Shown here piece after piece: positions 16,187 to 24,077 of a stretch of DNA of 24,266 nt (position 1 is the stretch's first letter; every line of letters begins with the position of its first letter). This DNA is from Flavobacterium psychrophilum (GTDB lineage Bacteria > Bacteroidota > Bacteroidia > Flavobacteriales > Flavobacteriaceae): assembly GCA_945897545.1 (NCBI GenBank), contig CAMDGJ010000010.1, forward strand, positions 1-24,266, written 5' to 3'. Made by a program: the position numbers and the translations under genes. The notes beneath the pieces were generated by a model. It was not told the origin of the DNA. It made no database searches and saw only the letters and a program-made list of their open reading frames with translations.

Positions 16187-17509
16187 ATGAGTAACGCAGT
16201 CGCCGGATTTTCAAAATTATCCAAAGAAGAAAAAATTAACTGGATAGCCAAAGAATATTTTTCTAATCCTGATGAAGCCATAACTTTATTAAAAAATTAT
16301 TGGAATTCTGACGAGAAAATCCAAAAACTACACGATGAATTCATAGAAAACTCAATAAGCAATTTCTACATTCCGCTTGGAGTTGCACCCAATTTTTTGA
16401 TTAACGGAAAATACAGCAGCATTCCTATGGCGATTGAGGAAAGCTCCGTAGTTGCCGCTGCAGCCAAGTCAGCAAAATTCTGGTCCACTCGCGGCGGGTT
16501 TAAAGCCACGGTGATCGATACGGAAAAAATTGGTCAAGTTCACTTTATTTTCAAAGGTGAAAAATCAAAATTAGAATCATTTTTTGCACAAACCAAAGCA
16601 CACTTTTTTGCCAACACGGAGAGCATTACTAAAAATATGCAAAAACGAGGTGGTGGAATTCTAGATATAGAACTAAAAGACAAAACCAATTTACTACCCA
16701 ACTATTTTCAGCTTCACGCCACTTTTGAAACTAAAGATTCAATGGGAGCTAACTTTATCAATTCGTGTTTAGAGCAATTTGCAAAAACCTTGAAAGAAGA
16801 AGCGGAAGCCTACGATTTGTTTTCTGAAGAAGAAAAAAACATTGAAGTCGTGATGAGCATTCTTTCGAATTACGTTCCCAATTGCATCGTTCGTGCCGAA
16901 GTTTCTTGTCTAGTTGAGGATTTGGTTGAAAAGCACATTCCGAATCCAAAAGCTTTTGCAGAGAGATTCGTCCGTGCGGTTCAAATCGCAGAAGTAGAAC
17001 CTTTTCGAGCCGTTACCCACAACAAAGGAATTATGAACGGAATCGATGCCGTTGTGCTCGCTACCGGAAATGATTTCCGTGCTGTTGAAGCTGGAATTCA
17101 CGCTTATGCTTCCAGAAACGGCAACTACACGAGTTTGTCTCATGCCAAAATTGAGAACAATATTTTTACGTTTTGGTTGGAAGTTCCGTTGGCTTTGGGG
17201 ACAGTTGGTGGTTTGACTTCACTGCATCCTCTGGTAAAATTATGTTTGGAAATGTTAGAAAATCCTTCGGCGAAAGAATTGATGCAGTTTGTGGCTGTTG
17301 CGGGTTTGGCGCAAAACTTTGCCGCTTTACGTTCTCTAACTACAACAGGAATTCAGGATGGTCATATGAAAATGCATTTGAATAATATCTTAAACCAATT
17401 CGAAGCCAATGATGACGAACGACTTTTGATTCGGAAACATTTTAAACATCATGTGGTTTCGCACAGTGCGGTTGTCGATTTTATTGAAAATTTAAGAAGA
17501 ATAGTTTAA
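16187..17509 (+). CDS. mvaA: Hydroxymethylglutaryl-CoA reductase, class II
   Basis: This enzyme interconverts HMG-CoA and mevalonate, the committed step of the mevalonate route to isoprenoids. The 440-residue soluble protein has no membrane segment, as expected for class II. Motifs are EESSVVAAAA (84-93, catalytic Glu), DSMGAN (184-189) of the nucleotide-binding subdomain, HNKGIMNG (278-285, catalytic Lys280), GNDFRAVE with Asp296 sixteen residues later, and GHMKMH with His393 near the C terminus. This set matches the Pseudomonas mevalonii enzyme in order and spacing. In a bacterium that needs isoprenoids the flow is expected towards mevalonate. A GHMP kinase follows on the same strand, now 49 bp away because of a small palindromic insertion. 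Confidence 0.96.
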   Translation: MSNAVAGFSKLSKEEKINWIAKEYFSNPDEAITLLKNYWNSDEKIQKLHDEFIENSISNFYIPLGVAPNFLINGKYSSIPMAIEESSVVAAAAKSAKFWSTRGGFKATVIDTEKIGQVHFIFKGEKSKLESFFAQTKAHFFANTESITKNMQKRGGGILDIELKDKTNLLPNYFQLHATFETKDSMGANFINSCLEQFAKTLKEEAEAYDLFSEEEKNIEVVMSILSNYVPNCIVRAEVSCLVEDLVEKHIPNPKAFAERFVRAVQIAEVEPFRAVTHNKGIMNGIDAVVLATGNDFRAVEAGIHAYASRNGNYTSLSHAKIENNIFTFWLEVPLALGTVGGLTSLHPLVKLCLEMLENPSAKELMQFVAVAGLAQNFAALRSLTTTGIQDGHMKMHLNNILNQFEANDDERLLIRKHFKHHVVSHSAVVDFIENLRRIV

Positions 17510-17555
17510 TCCATCAACCCTGTCAGGGTTTTGAACCCTGACAGGGTTATCCATC
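17509..17555. mobile_element. 33-bp palindromic insertion with 7-bp direct repeats
   Basis: The core (17516-17548) is AACCCTGTCAGGGTT, a TTG spacer, then AACCCTGACAGGGTT. Each half is a 7+1+7 palindrome, and the two halves are reverse complements of each other, so the whole can fold as one 15-bp stem or two small hairpins. ATCCATC flanks it exactly on both sides (17509-17515 and 17549-17555), like a target duplication. Removing 40 bp leaves the reductase stop 9 bp before the kinase ATG. Elements of this sequence are familiar to me from Bacteroidota intergenic regions. The mobility mechanism is inferred. Confidence 0.6.
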
Positions 17556-17558
17556 TAA

Positions 17559-18476
17559 ATGAAAAAAGAATTTTACAGTAACGGAAAACTACTAATCACA
17601 GGAGAATACCTGGTTCTTGATGGGGCCAAAGCATTTGCATTACCAACTAAATTTGGACAAAATCTAATTGTTGAAAAAGGAAACCATCAAGAAATTAAAT
17701 GGACCAGTTTTGATTCGGACGGAAGTATTTGGCTGGATGAAATTTTTTCATTCTTGGATATTACCCAAAAAAACATTTCTCTGGGTGCCACTTTACAAAG
17801 AAATACCTTGATTGAAATCTTACACGAAGGCTATTTATTGAACCCAGATTTCCTAAGTCACTCCGAAGGTTATTCTATAACAACTCAACTGACTTTTCCA
17901 AGGAATTGGGGATTGGGAACTTCATCAACCTTGATAAATAATATTGCGCAATGGCTGGAAATCGATGCTTTTGTATTGCTTAAAAATAGTTTTGGCGGCA
18001 GCGGATACGATATTGCCTGCGCTCAAAATAACACCCCCATTTTGTATCATTTGGAAAATGAAAAGCCAATAGTCGAAAAGATGAATTTTGAACCTGAATT
18101 TGCTGAAAATCAACACTTTGTTTATCTCGACAAGAAACAAAGCAGCAAAGCCGCAATTGCCTCATATTATAGCAACAAGCGCGAAGATTTAGCTAAAAAT
18201 ATCACTAGAATTGATTTGATAACGCAAGAAGTTTTAAAAGCGAAAACGCTTCAAGAATTTGCACAAGCACTGGAAGAACACGAAGCCGAAATGAGCAACA
18301 TTCTAGAAATGCGCACAGTGAAAGAATCCTTGTTTCCTGACTATAATGGTGTCATAAAAAGTCTAGGCGCTTGGGGAGGCGATTTTGTCTTGGCTATCTC
18401 CGACGAAAATCCGACTGATTATTTCAAGGAAAGAGGTTTTAAGACTATAGTTTCTTATACAGATATGATTTTATAA
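17559..18476 (+). CDS. GYDIA-family GHMP kinase
   Basis: This 305-residue protein is a GHMP-superfamily small-molecule kinase of the GYDIA group, named for the motif seen here in GGSGYDIACA (146-155). The N-terminal GKLLITGEYLVLDGA (9-23) is the substrate-side motif 1. NWGLGTSSTLI (116-126) is a variant of the ATP-binding PxGxGLGSSAA loop. GAWGGD (270-275) is the C-terminal motif 3. The substrate is not established from sequence. Position directly after HMG-CoA reductase suggests a mevalonate-pathway kinase such as mevalonate or phosphomevalonate kinase, which is inference. The ATG at 17559 is the natural start and places motif 1 at the N terminus. A terminator follows. Confidence 0.9.
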   Translation: MKKEFYSNGKLLITGEYLVLDGAKAFALPTKFGQNLIVEKGNHQEIKWTSFDSDGSIWLDEIFSFLDITQKNISLGATLQRNTLIEILHEGYLLNPDFLSHSEGYSITTQLTFPRNWGLGTSSTLINNIAQWLEIDAFVLLKNSFGGSGYDIACAQNNTPILYHLENEKPIVEKMNFEPEFAENQHFVYLDKKQSSKAAIASYYSNKREDLAKNITRIDLITQEVLKAKTLQEFAQALEEHEAEMSNILEMRTVKESLFPDYNGVIKSLGAWGGDFVLAISDENPTDYFKERGFKTIVSYTDMIL

Positions 18477-18483
18477 CATAAAA

Positions 18484-18514
18484 AATCCCGTTTAGTTTAT
18501 GACCAAACGGGATT
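18484..18514. terminator. Bidirectional terminator between the kinase and PPIase genes
   Basis: A 10-bp stem (AATCCCGTTT at 18484-18493 pairing with 18505-18514) has an 11-nt loop, an A run upstream and an AT-rich tail downstream. It lies between two convergent stops and shares its core AATCCCGTT with the terminator at 1455-1490. Confidence 0.8.
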
Positions 18515-18535
18515 AAATTTTATGAAAAATTAAAT

Positions 18536-20635
18536 CTAGTAATTGAATTGTTTTCTATTGTCTTCAATTTTTGCATTGACTTTTAAAGTAGGCAATACTC
18601 TATTTACATCTCCTGCACTTTGCGCTTTTAATTTAGATACGTATGCTGCGTGGCTTGTCAAAACTGGCGCTTTGAATACACTTGTGTTTTTCACTACATA
18701 AACTCCAGTATTTCCTTCGATTGGGGCAGAAAGCTTTCCTGTTGCCAATGCAAATGAATTACCAACAACTTTAGGCTCTTGACCAACACCACCCGTTAAA
18801 ACCGGATTTTCCATTGTAACATCTGTAGCTTGCTGTACTGCTGAACCTGTAGCTTTTGCGATTGCTTCTAATGAAGTTCCTGACATTTTAGCTTTTATTA
18901 ATTCCGCCTTTTTCTTGTTTTTAAGAATTGGTTCTACATAAGATCGAACTAAATCAACTGCCATTAGACCTTCTTCATTTACTTTTTTGACTTTAGCAAT
19001 CACATGACCTAAATTAGCCACTTCAAATCTTTTGACGTCAGCTACTTTAGTTCCGTCTTCGAATGCCCAGCTCACAATATTTCTATGGTTACCCAATGGT
19101 CCGAAAGTCTCATCCATCACCTTCAAAGTAACTGGAGTAGCAACTGTGAGTTTCATTGCCACTGCCGTTTTAGTAAAATCTTTTTCGGCAGCATCAATTT
19201 CAAATTGTGTTGCTTGTGTAAATACTTTATCTGAAGTAGTTTCTGAAGCTTCGATCTTTTGTGCAATAGTTGCTAAACGAATTCCATCTTGCTTGTCAGT
19301 TACTTTAATTATATGAAAACCAAAATCAGTTTCCACTAATCCTACTTTACCAATTGGACTAGCAAAAACGAAATCATTAAAAGGTTTTACCATTTGGTTT
19401 GGACCAAAAAATCCTAAATCTCCTCCTTGTTGTGAAGACGAATCATCAGAGGCTGTAAAAGCTAACATCAAAAAACTATCCGGATTTGCATTTACTTGAG
19501 CCAAGATTGACTCTGCTTTTGCTTTTGCTTCTTCTTTTGTTCTTTTTTCTTTTTTGTTAGGCACTTGAGTTCCTTCATAGCTAATCAAAATATGGCTAGC
19601 TTTTGCATTAACTCCCACTTTTCTTCCCATTGATTTTGAAATACAATAGTATTTACCATTCATATAAGGACCATAAATAGCACCTGGCGCCAAGTTGTAT
19701 AATTTTTCTGCCTCAACAGCTGGCAAATCTTTTTTGGCTACATAAGTAGAATCATAAGGAATATCAGAATTTGAATTTACAAATTCAATTGTGTTTGCCG
19801 TAGACCTGAAACCTTGTAAAGTGTCATTTTTTGAAGTAACTTGATTGTAAACCACACTTCCTGACAACAAACTGTTAATTTTAGTTTTTACCTCAGCCTC
19901 ATCTGCTGGCGAAGCTTTATCTTCAATCAAAACATATTCCACTTCACGAGTTTCATCAGCTTTGTATCTTTTTTCATTCTTTTTCATAAAAGTAACAATC
20001 TCATCATCAGAAATCTTTACTTGGCTGTCTTTAATTGAGGAATATAATCCAGCAACGTAAGCAAAATTCACTTTGTTGGCTTCCATTTCATATTTCAATT
20101 TTCCTTCGCTCTCTGTCGTGTAAAGACCTGCCTTAATCAAATTGTTATAAATTTGATATTTGGCGTTAAGCTCAGCATCTTTTTCTCTGTCTTTCAAAAA
20201 CTGTGCTTGTTCTGGATTTGATTTGAAGTATTCTTTGAATTTAGCCTCATCAAAAACTCCTGCTGCGTTCAAAAAAATTGGGTTTTTCCCAATGTTTTGA
20301 TCTGCTTTCAAAACTTCCATTATATGTTTTGAACCTACTCTCAATCCTAACTTTTCGAATTCAGAAGTTAACAAAGCAATAGAAACCTCTTGTTCCCAAA
20401 CTCTATTAGCAGCTGCTGTGGGAGTAATTCCTTGCTGGCTTTTTTCAACATTACTTACTTTTATTCTGAACTCTTCGAATGGAATATCTTTTCCGTTAAC
20501 GCTTCCTACGTCTTTTGAACTTTTACCAAAGTTCCCTTTATTAAAAAGGTCACCTGCTATAAATGCAAATAATGCAAGCGCAATAACTACTATCATTAAT
20601 GCCGAACGTTGTCTAATTTTTTGTAAAACTGCCAT
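18536..20635 (-). CDS. PpiD-like periplasmic peptidyl-prolyl isomerase
   Basis: This 699-residue folding factor is anchored by one N-terminal span (about 12-29, after the cytoplasmic MAVLQKIRQRS), the usual layout of PpiD. A SurA-like N-terminal chaperone region covers about 40-330. A parvulin (PpiC-type rotamase) domain covers about 343-448, recognisable from KASHILISYEG and from GGDLGFFGPNQMVKPFNDFVF through DFGFHIIKV. A second, more divergent parvulin-like segment may occupy the C-terminal third, but I cannot see its motifs clearly. It likely assists folding of outer-membrane or exported proteins. It lies last in the minus-strand envelope group, 109 bp after the CNNM/CBS gene, and ends at a terminator shared with the kinase. 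Confidence 0.93.
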   Translation of the reverse strand: MAVLQKIRQRSALMIVVIALALFAFIAGDLFNKGNFGKSSKDVGSVNGKDIPFEEFRIKVSNVEKSQQGITPTAAANRVWEQEVSIALLTSEFEKLGLRVGSKHIMEVLKADQNIGKNPIFLNAAGVFDEAKFKEYFKSNPEQAQFLKDREKDAELNAKYQIYNNLIKAGLYTTESEGKLKYEMEANKVNFAYVAGLYSSIKDSQVKISDDEIVTFMKKNEKRYKADETREVEYVLIEDKASPADEAEVKTKINSLLSGSVVYNQVTSKNDTLQGFRSTANTIEFVNSNSDIPYDSTYVAKKDLPAVEAEKLYNLAPGAIYGPYMNGKYYCISKSMGRKVGVNAKASHILISYEGTQVPNKKEKRTKEEAKAKAESILAQVNANPDSFLMLAFTASDDSSSQQGGDLGFFGPNQMVKPFNDFVFASPIGKVGLVETDFGFHIIKVTDKQDGIRLATIAQKIEASETTSDKVFTQATQFEIDAAEKDFTKTAVAMKLTVATPVTLKVMDETFGPLGNHRNIVSWAFEDGTKVADVKRFEVANLGHVIAKVKKVNEEGLMAVDLVRSYVEPILKNKKKAELIKAKMSGTSLEAIAKATGSAVQQATDVTMENPVLTGGVGQEPKVVGNSFALATGKLSAPIEGNTGVYVVKNTSVFKAPVLTSHAAYVSKLKAQSAGDVNRVLPTLKVNAKIEDNRKQFNY

Positions 20636-20744
20636 CTTTATTATTGTTAATTTTTATATTCAGTTTGCGAAAATACAATTATCTACGTAATAATTATACT
20701 AGTAGCACTATATTTTACAAGAAAATTTAAATTATTAAAAAAAA

Positions 20745-22004
20745 TCAATCTTTTATTGTCATTTTAACTAATTCGATTCTCTTATTTATTGCTTCTTCGA
20801 TAATAAAATAGAAGTTCCCAATGGTAATCACATCGCCTTTTTGCGGAATTTCTTTGATAGTGTCTACAATAAAACCGCCAAGAGTTCCATAAGAATCACT
20901 TTCTGGAATATTAAGTTTATAGGTTTGATTCAAATACTCAACGTTTAATCGAGTAGAAAAAATAAAAACATTATCGGCAAGTTTTTTCTCGGTCAATTCT
21001 TCATCTGAATCGTGTTCGTCTTCAATTTCGCCAAAAAGCTCTTCGACAATATCTTCCATTGTTATAATTCCCGAAGTCCCACCATATTCGTCAAGAACTA
21101 CAGCTACACTTTTCCTTTTCTTGGTAAGTAAATTCATCGCGTCCTTGATATAAATAGTCTCAGGAATAAATTCAACCGAAATTACAATCGACTTAATGTT
21201 CTTTGGTTTCTTGAATAAGTCAAAGGAATGCACATAGCCAATAATGTCATCAAGCGAGTTTTGATACACCAGAATTTTAGAATAGCCGGTTTCAATAAAC
21301 ATTTCTTTTAAATCTGCTATTGAATCGAACAAATCAATTGCGACAATTTCTGTTCTCGGACTCATAATATCTCTGGCTTTTACTCCTGAAAAGTCAAGTG
21401 CATTTTGAAACATTTGAATTTCCGAGTCCATCTCCACGTCATTTTCAAGGGTGCTCATTTGTTCTGTAATATAATTTCCGAGCTCGGCTTTACTAAAATA
21501 TAGTGACACTTGATCAGTTTGAGTTTTCAAGAATTTTATTAAAATAAAATCAGAAATCCATATAAAGAAAGAGGAGATGTAATAAAACAAAAGATAAAAT
21601 CCATAAGCGGGAATCGCAAAAAACTTAATTAATGAGTTAGCATAAATTTGGAAACATACTTTGGATAAAAACTCGGCTGTCGCCAAAATAATTATAGTTG
21701 TTATCAACGTTTGCAGTATCATAGTTAAAATCCCTGAAAAATGAAATCCCAAAAATGAAATCCAATTCATCAATAATTCACCCATAAAAAATCCATAAAT
21801 CACCAATGCAATCGTATTGCCAATAAGCATTGCAGCAATGAAATTTGAAGGTTTTTCAGTAAGTTTAGTAAGGATTTTAGAAATAAAACCGTCTTGTTTT
21901 TTTTCTATTTCAAGGTAAATTTTATTGGAAGAGATGAAGGCTATTTCCATTCCCGAGAAAAAAGCACATAGTATTAGACATAATATGATAACACTAATTT
22001 CCAT
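20745..22004 (-). CDS. CNNM/CBS-domain hemolysin-like membrane protein
   Basis: This 419-residue member of the hemolysin C/CorC (CNNM) family has an N-terminal DUF21 membrane domain (about 1-160, with FFSGMEIAFISSNK at 15-28). A cytoplasmic CBS pair (about 210-330) contains the hallmarks DIMSPRTEIVAID (212-224) and VLDEYGGTSGIITMEDIVEE (303-322). The C-terminal CorC_HlyC domain (about 340-417) closes the protein. Relatives are linked to Mg2+/Co2+ transport; the hemolysin name is historical. GldE of gliding flavobacteria has the same architecture, but the usual neighbour gldD is absent, so I do not call it gldE. The ATG lies 3 bp after the stop of a 64-residue membrane protein, so the two are probably co-translated. 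Confidence 0.93.
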   Translation of the reverse strand: MEISVIILCLILCAFFSGMEIAFISSNKIYLEIEKKQDGFISKILTKLTEKPSNFIAAMLIGNTIALVIYGFFMGELLMNWISFLGFHFSGILTMILQTLITTIIILATAEFLSKVCFQIYANSLIKFFAIPAYGFYLLFYYISSFFIWISDFILIKFLKTQTDQVSLYFSKAELGNYITEQMSTLENDVEMDSEIQMFQNALDFSGVKARDIMSPRTEIVAIDLFDSIADLKEMFIETGYSKILVYQNSLDDIIGYVHSFDLFKKPKNIKSIVISVEFIPETIYIKDAMNLLTKKRKSVAVVLDEYGGTSGIITMEDIVEELFGEIEDEHDSDEELTEKKLADNVFIFSTRLNVEYLNQTYKLNIPESDSYGTLGGFIVDTIKEIPQKGDVITIGNFYFIIEEAINKRIELVKMTIKD

Positions 22005-22007
22005 ATT

Positions 22008-22202
22008 TTAAGGTTTGTTGTTTCTGTCTTCAAATTTCTTTGCAAATTTTCGTCTAAAGAAAAACATAAAAACAGAAAGAATTGCGATGCCCAGAAAAAG
22101 GAAATGCTGGTCGTTGTCCTGTTCCCAGATTTCAGCGGCTCGAATGGCAAAGAAAATGGCTGCAACAAGATAAATGTATTGTGTGTATTTTAGATAATTC
22201 AT
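22008..22202 (-). CDS. Small two-span membrane protein, unknown function
   Basis: This 64-residue protein has two hydrophobic segments (about residues 8-22 and 33-49) joined by an acidic loop (EIWEQDNDQ) and ends in a basic tail (RRKFAKKFEDRNNK), so a hairpin with both ends in the cytoplasm is likely. I recognise no family. It is considered real because it fits exactly between lptC (17 bp after its stop) and the CNNM gene (3 bp before its start) on the same strand, and its composition follows membrane topology. An overlapping minus-strand frame at 21974-22168 lacks these properties. Confidence 0.75.
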   Translation of the reverse strand: MNYLKYTQYIYLVAAIFFAIRAAEIWEQDNDQHFLFLGIAILSVFMFFFRRKFAKKFEDRNNKP

Positions 22203-22219
22203 AATATAATAGTATATAA

Positions 22220-22774
22220 TTACTCCTCGGACTCGATTGCTCCGGCAATTCTTTGTGAATTAATAATTTTGAAATCTTTACTGAAATCAATTCCTTGACC
22301 GTTTGAAACTCCCTTTGGATCTGTGAATTTATAACTTTTTTCAGTATAAAACCATTCGTTTTTTTGGTCGAAATACAATTGATCTGTTTCTAGAATTTGG
22401 CCGTCTTCTGAGGTGATTTTTACATTACCTTTCAAGTCGATCACATTTGTCAGCTTATATGTAGTGGCATAATCCGCTAAAATAATGGTTCTTTTTTTGT
22501 TTTTGTCATATAAAGTGACGTCAACTCCTTTAGGGAATTCCGTGAAAGGAAAATCAACACTGGCATATTCTTTCATTTTTGGACTTACTAATATGGCTGT
22601 AATTCGTCCTGAATCTGTATATTTTAGATTGATTCCTTCAGCTTCTCCACTGGGTACAAACTCCGAAAAATTACTTTTTTGAATCTCCTTAAAATTACTT
22701 TCACAACCTACAAAAAGACTTCCGGCGATTACTATCACAATGGGAAGGATTTGGTGTTTTTTTAATAAATCCAT
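22220..22774 (-). CDS. lptC: LPS export protein LptC, lipoprotein form
   Basis: LptC is the periplasmic link that receives lipopolysaccharide from the LptBFG transporter and passes it to LptA. The 184-residue protein starts with a short basic stretch and a hydrophobic segment ending in the lipobox FVGC (Cys24), which suggests lipid anchoring; E. coli LptC uses a membrane helix instead. The remainder reads as the beta-jellyroll repeats of the family, with alternating segments such as VDVTLYDKNKKRTIILAD, VIDLKGNVKITSEDG and ILETDQLYFDQ. The last two are typical of LptC/LptA folds. It lies between an outer-membrane barrel gene and a small membrane protein on the same strand. No lptA or lptB is in the window. 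Confidence 0.9.
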   Translation of the reverse strand: MDLLKKHQILPIVIVIAGSLFVGCESNFKEIQKSNFSEFVPSGEAEGINLKYTDSGRITAILVSPKMKEYASVDFPFTEFPKGVDVTLYDKNKKRTIILADYATTYKLTNVIDLKGNVKITSEDGQILETDQLYFDQKNEWFYTEKSYKFTDPKGVSNGQGIDFSKDFKIINSQRIAGAIESEE

Positions 22775-22826
22775 ACGTTAAACGCAACATAGTTATTTGT
22801 AATTCCTAGAAAAACTGATCCAGCTA

Positions 22827-24077
22827 TTAACGGTATTTACTTTTCACAAACCACTTATCATTGAGCGAGAAGCTTACATTCAGATTGAAATAATTTTCTT
22901 GAACCAAGTTTGCCGACGTTGTCCCTTTTTTCCCTATTTCGAAACCTACATTAATATTTGACAAAGAACCTGTTATTGGTAATCCTGCCCCAAAAGTAAA
23001 TGCCATATCATCTATTGATGTAGAATTGACCTCCAATCCTGTCTTTTCGAACCTAAAACCTCCTCGATAAATTATTCTTTTGGCGTAACCAACAAAGGGA
23101 TTAGAACTTGGATTGTAATATCCGCCAATACTATATTTTTGATATTTTCCGTAAACTACGTTGTCCAAGGTATTATAATCATTATATAATCTTCCAACGT
23201 CTTGAAAGGAAACTTCTCCGCCTACAAGCCATTTTTTAGAATCTCCAATTCCTGCTCCCAAGGACCATTTTTGAGCCATTGTTAAATCCCTTTCAGTAAG
23301 TACATCTTCCAATGCATCGACAACCTGCAAATCGAAATTTGAATCAAAACTTACTGTCGCTATGCTTCGGGTGTTTTCTGAAACCAAAGTACTCTTTGGA
23401 GTATAATACAAACTACTGAAAAAAGAAAGTTTGGTGTTAATTTTAGCTTTATACATCATTCCAACATTGAAGTTTACCCCTGATAAATTGGCGACATTCA
23501 ATTCCCTAGAACCTATTGGAATATTTGGAATAAACTCTAAACTATTAGTTTGCAGTTTACCAAAGTTGTAATATACGTTGGCACCAATATTTAAATTTGA
23601 TGTAATTCTATAACCCGTTCCAATAAAAACTCTATTCAAACCACCCCAACCATTAAAACGCTTACTATTCTCAATGCCGTCAGTAGAAATATTTTCTATT
23701 TTGTATCCCAACGAAGAATACGGAATTAAACCCATAGCAGCACCAAATCTCCCTAGAGGAATTCCTAATGACAAATAATCAAATGTTGTTCTTTGAGCAA
23801 CTCCAGTTGCTGAATTTGTCTTTTGATTTGTATAATTACTACTTGCTCCAATAGTAAAAGCGGTCCATTTAAGATTTGCAAGGCCAGCTGGATTTTGTAA
23901 ATTGATATGGGTGCTGTCTTGGGCTATCGATAGCCCGGCCATAGCACGATTTTCCATCGTTCCGCTAAATCTTGATTCGCCAATTCCATAAAAAGAATAC
24001 GGCGATGAAGTTCCTTCCTGTGAAAAACAAACAAAAGATAACAACAAACAAGAACTTATTATAATTTTATTAATCAT
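22827..24077 (-). CDS. Predicted outer-membrane beta-barrel protein
   Basis: This 416-residue protein has a signal peptide of about 19 residues (hydrophobic SSCLLLSFVCFS, cleavage likely before or at Gln20). A conserved-looking start, SPYSFYGIGES, and many alternating amphipathic strands follow. Aromatic-rich strand ends and the segment SLGYKIENIS support a barrel similar to the OmpP1/FadL class. The function and any ligand are unknown. The ATG (24075-24077) overlaps the coaX stop by 8 bp (ATGATTAA), and lptC follows after 52 bp, so it belongs to an envelope operon. A role in LPS or lipid traffic is possible but is only suggested by position. Confidence 0.85.
   Translation of the reverse strand: MINKIIISSCLLLSFVCFSQEGTSSPYSFYGIGESRFSGTMENRAMAGLSIAQDSTHINLQNPAGLANLKWTAFTIGASSNYTNQKTNSATGVAQRTTFDYLSLGIPLGRFGAAMGLIPYSSLGYKIENISTDGIENSKRFNGWGGLNRVFIGTGYRITSNLNIGANVYYNFGKLQTNSLEFIPNIPIGSRELNVANLSGVNFNVGMMYKAKINTKLSFFSSLYYTPKSTLVSENTRSIATVSFDSNFDLQVVDALEDVLTERDLTMAQKWSLGAGIGDSKKWLVGGEVSFQDVGRLYNDYNTLDNVVYGKYQKYSIGGYYNPSSNPFVGYAKRIIYRGGFRFEKTGLEVNSTSIDDMAFTFGAGLPITGSLSNINVGFEIGKKGTTSANLVQENYFNLNVSFSLNDKWFVKSKYR

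Noticed and set aside
17516..17548. Rho-independent terminator after the HMG-CoA reductase gene
   Set aside because: The stem could fold in RNA, but no T run follows, both halves are themselves palindromes, and flanking direct repeats point to an inserted repeat unit.
20636..20744. Promoter for the PPIase gene in the 109-bp gap
   Set aside because: The closest word on the minus strand is TATTTTCG, one base off consensus, and no TTG lies at suitable spacing.
20745..22004. Assignment as gliding gene gldE
   Set aside because: The domain layout fits both GldE and general CNNM/CorC proteins, but the neighbour gldD expected for GldE is not present here.
21974..22168. Minus-strand 64-codon frame overlapping the small membrane gene
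   Set aside because: It overlaps the start of the CNNM gene in another frame and lacks the membrane-protein composition of the 22008-22202 frame.
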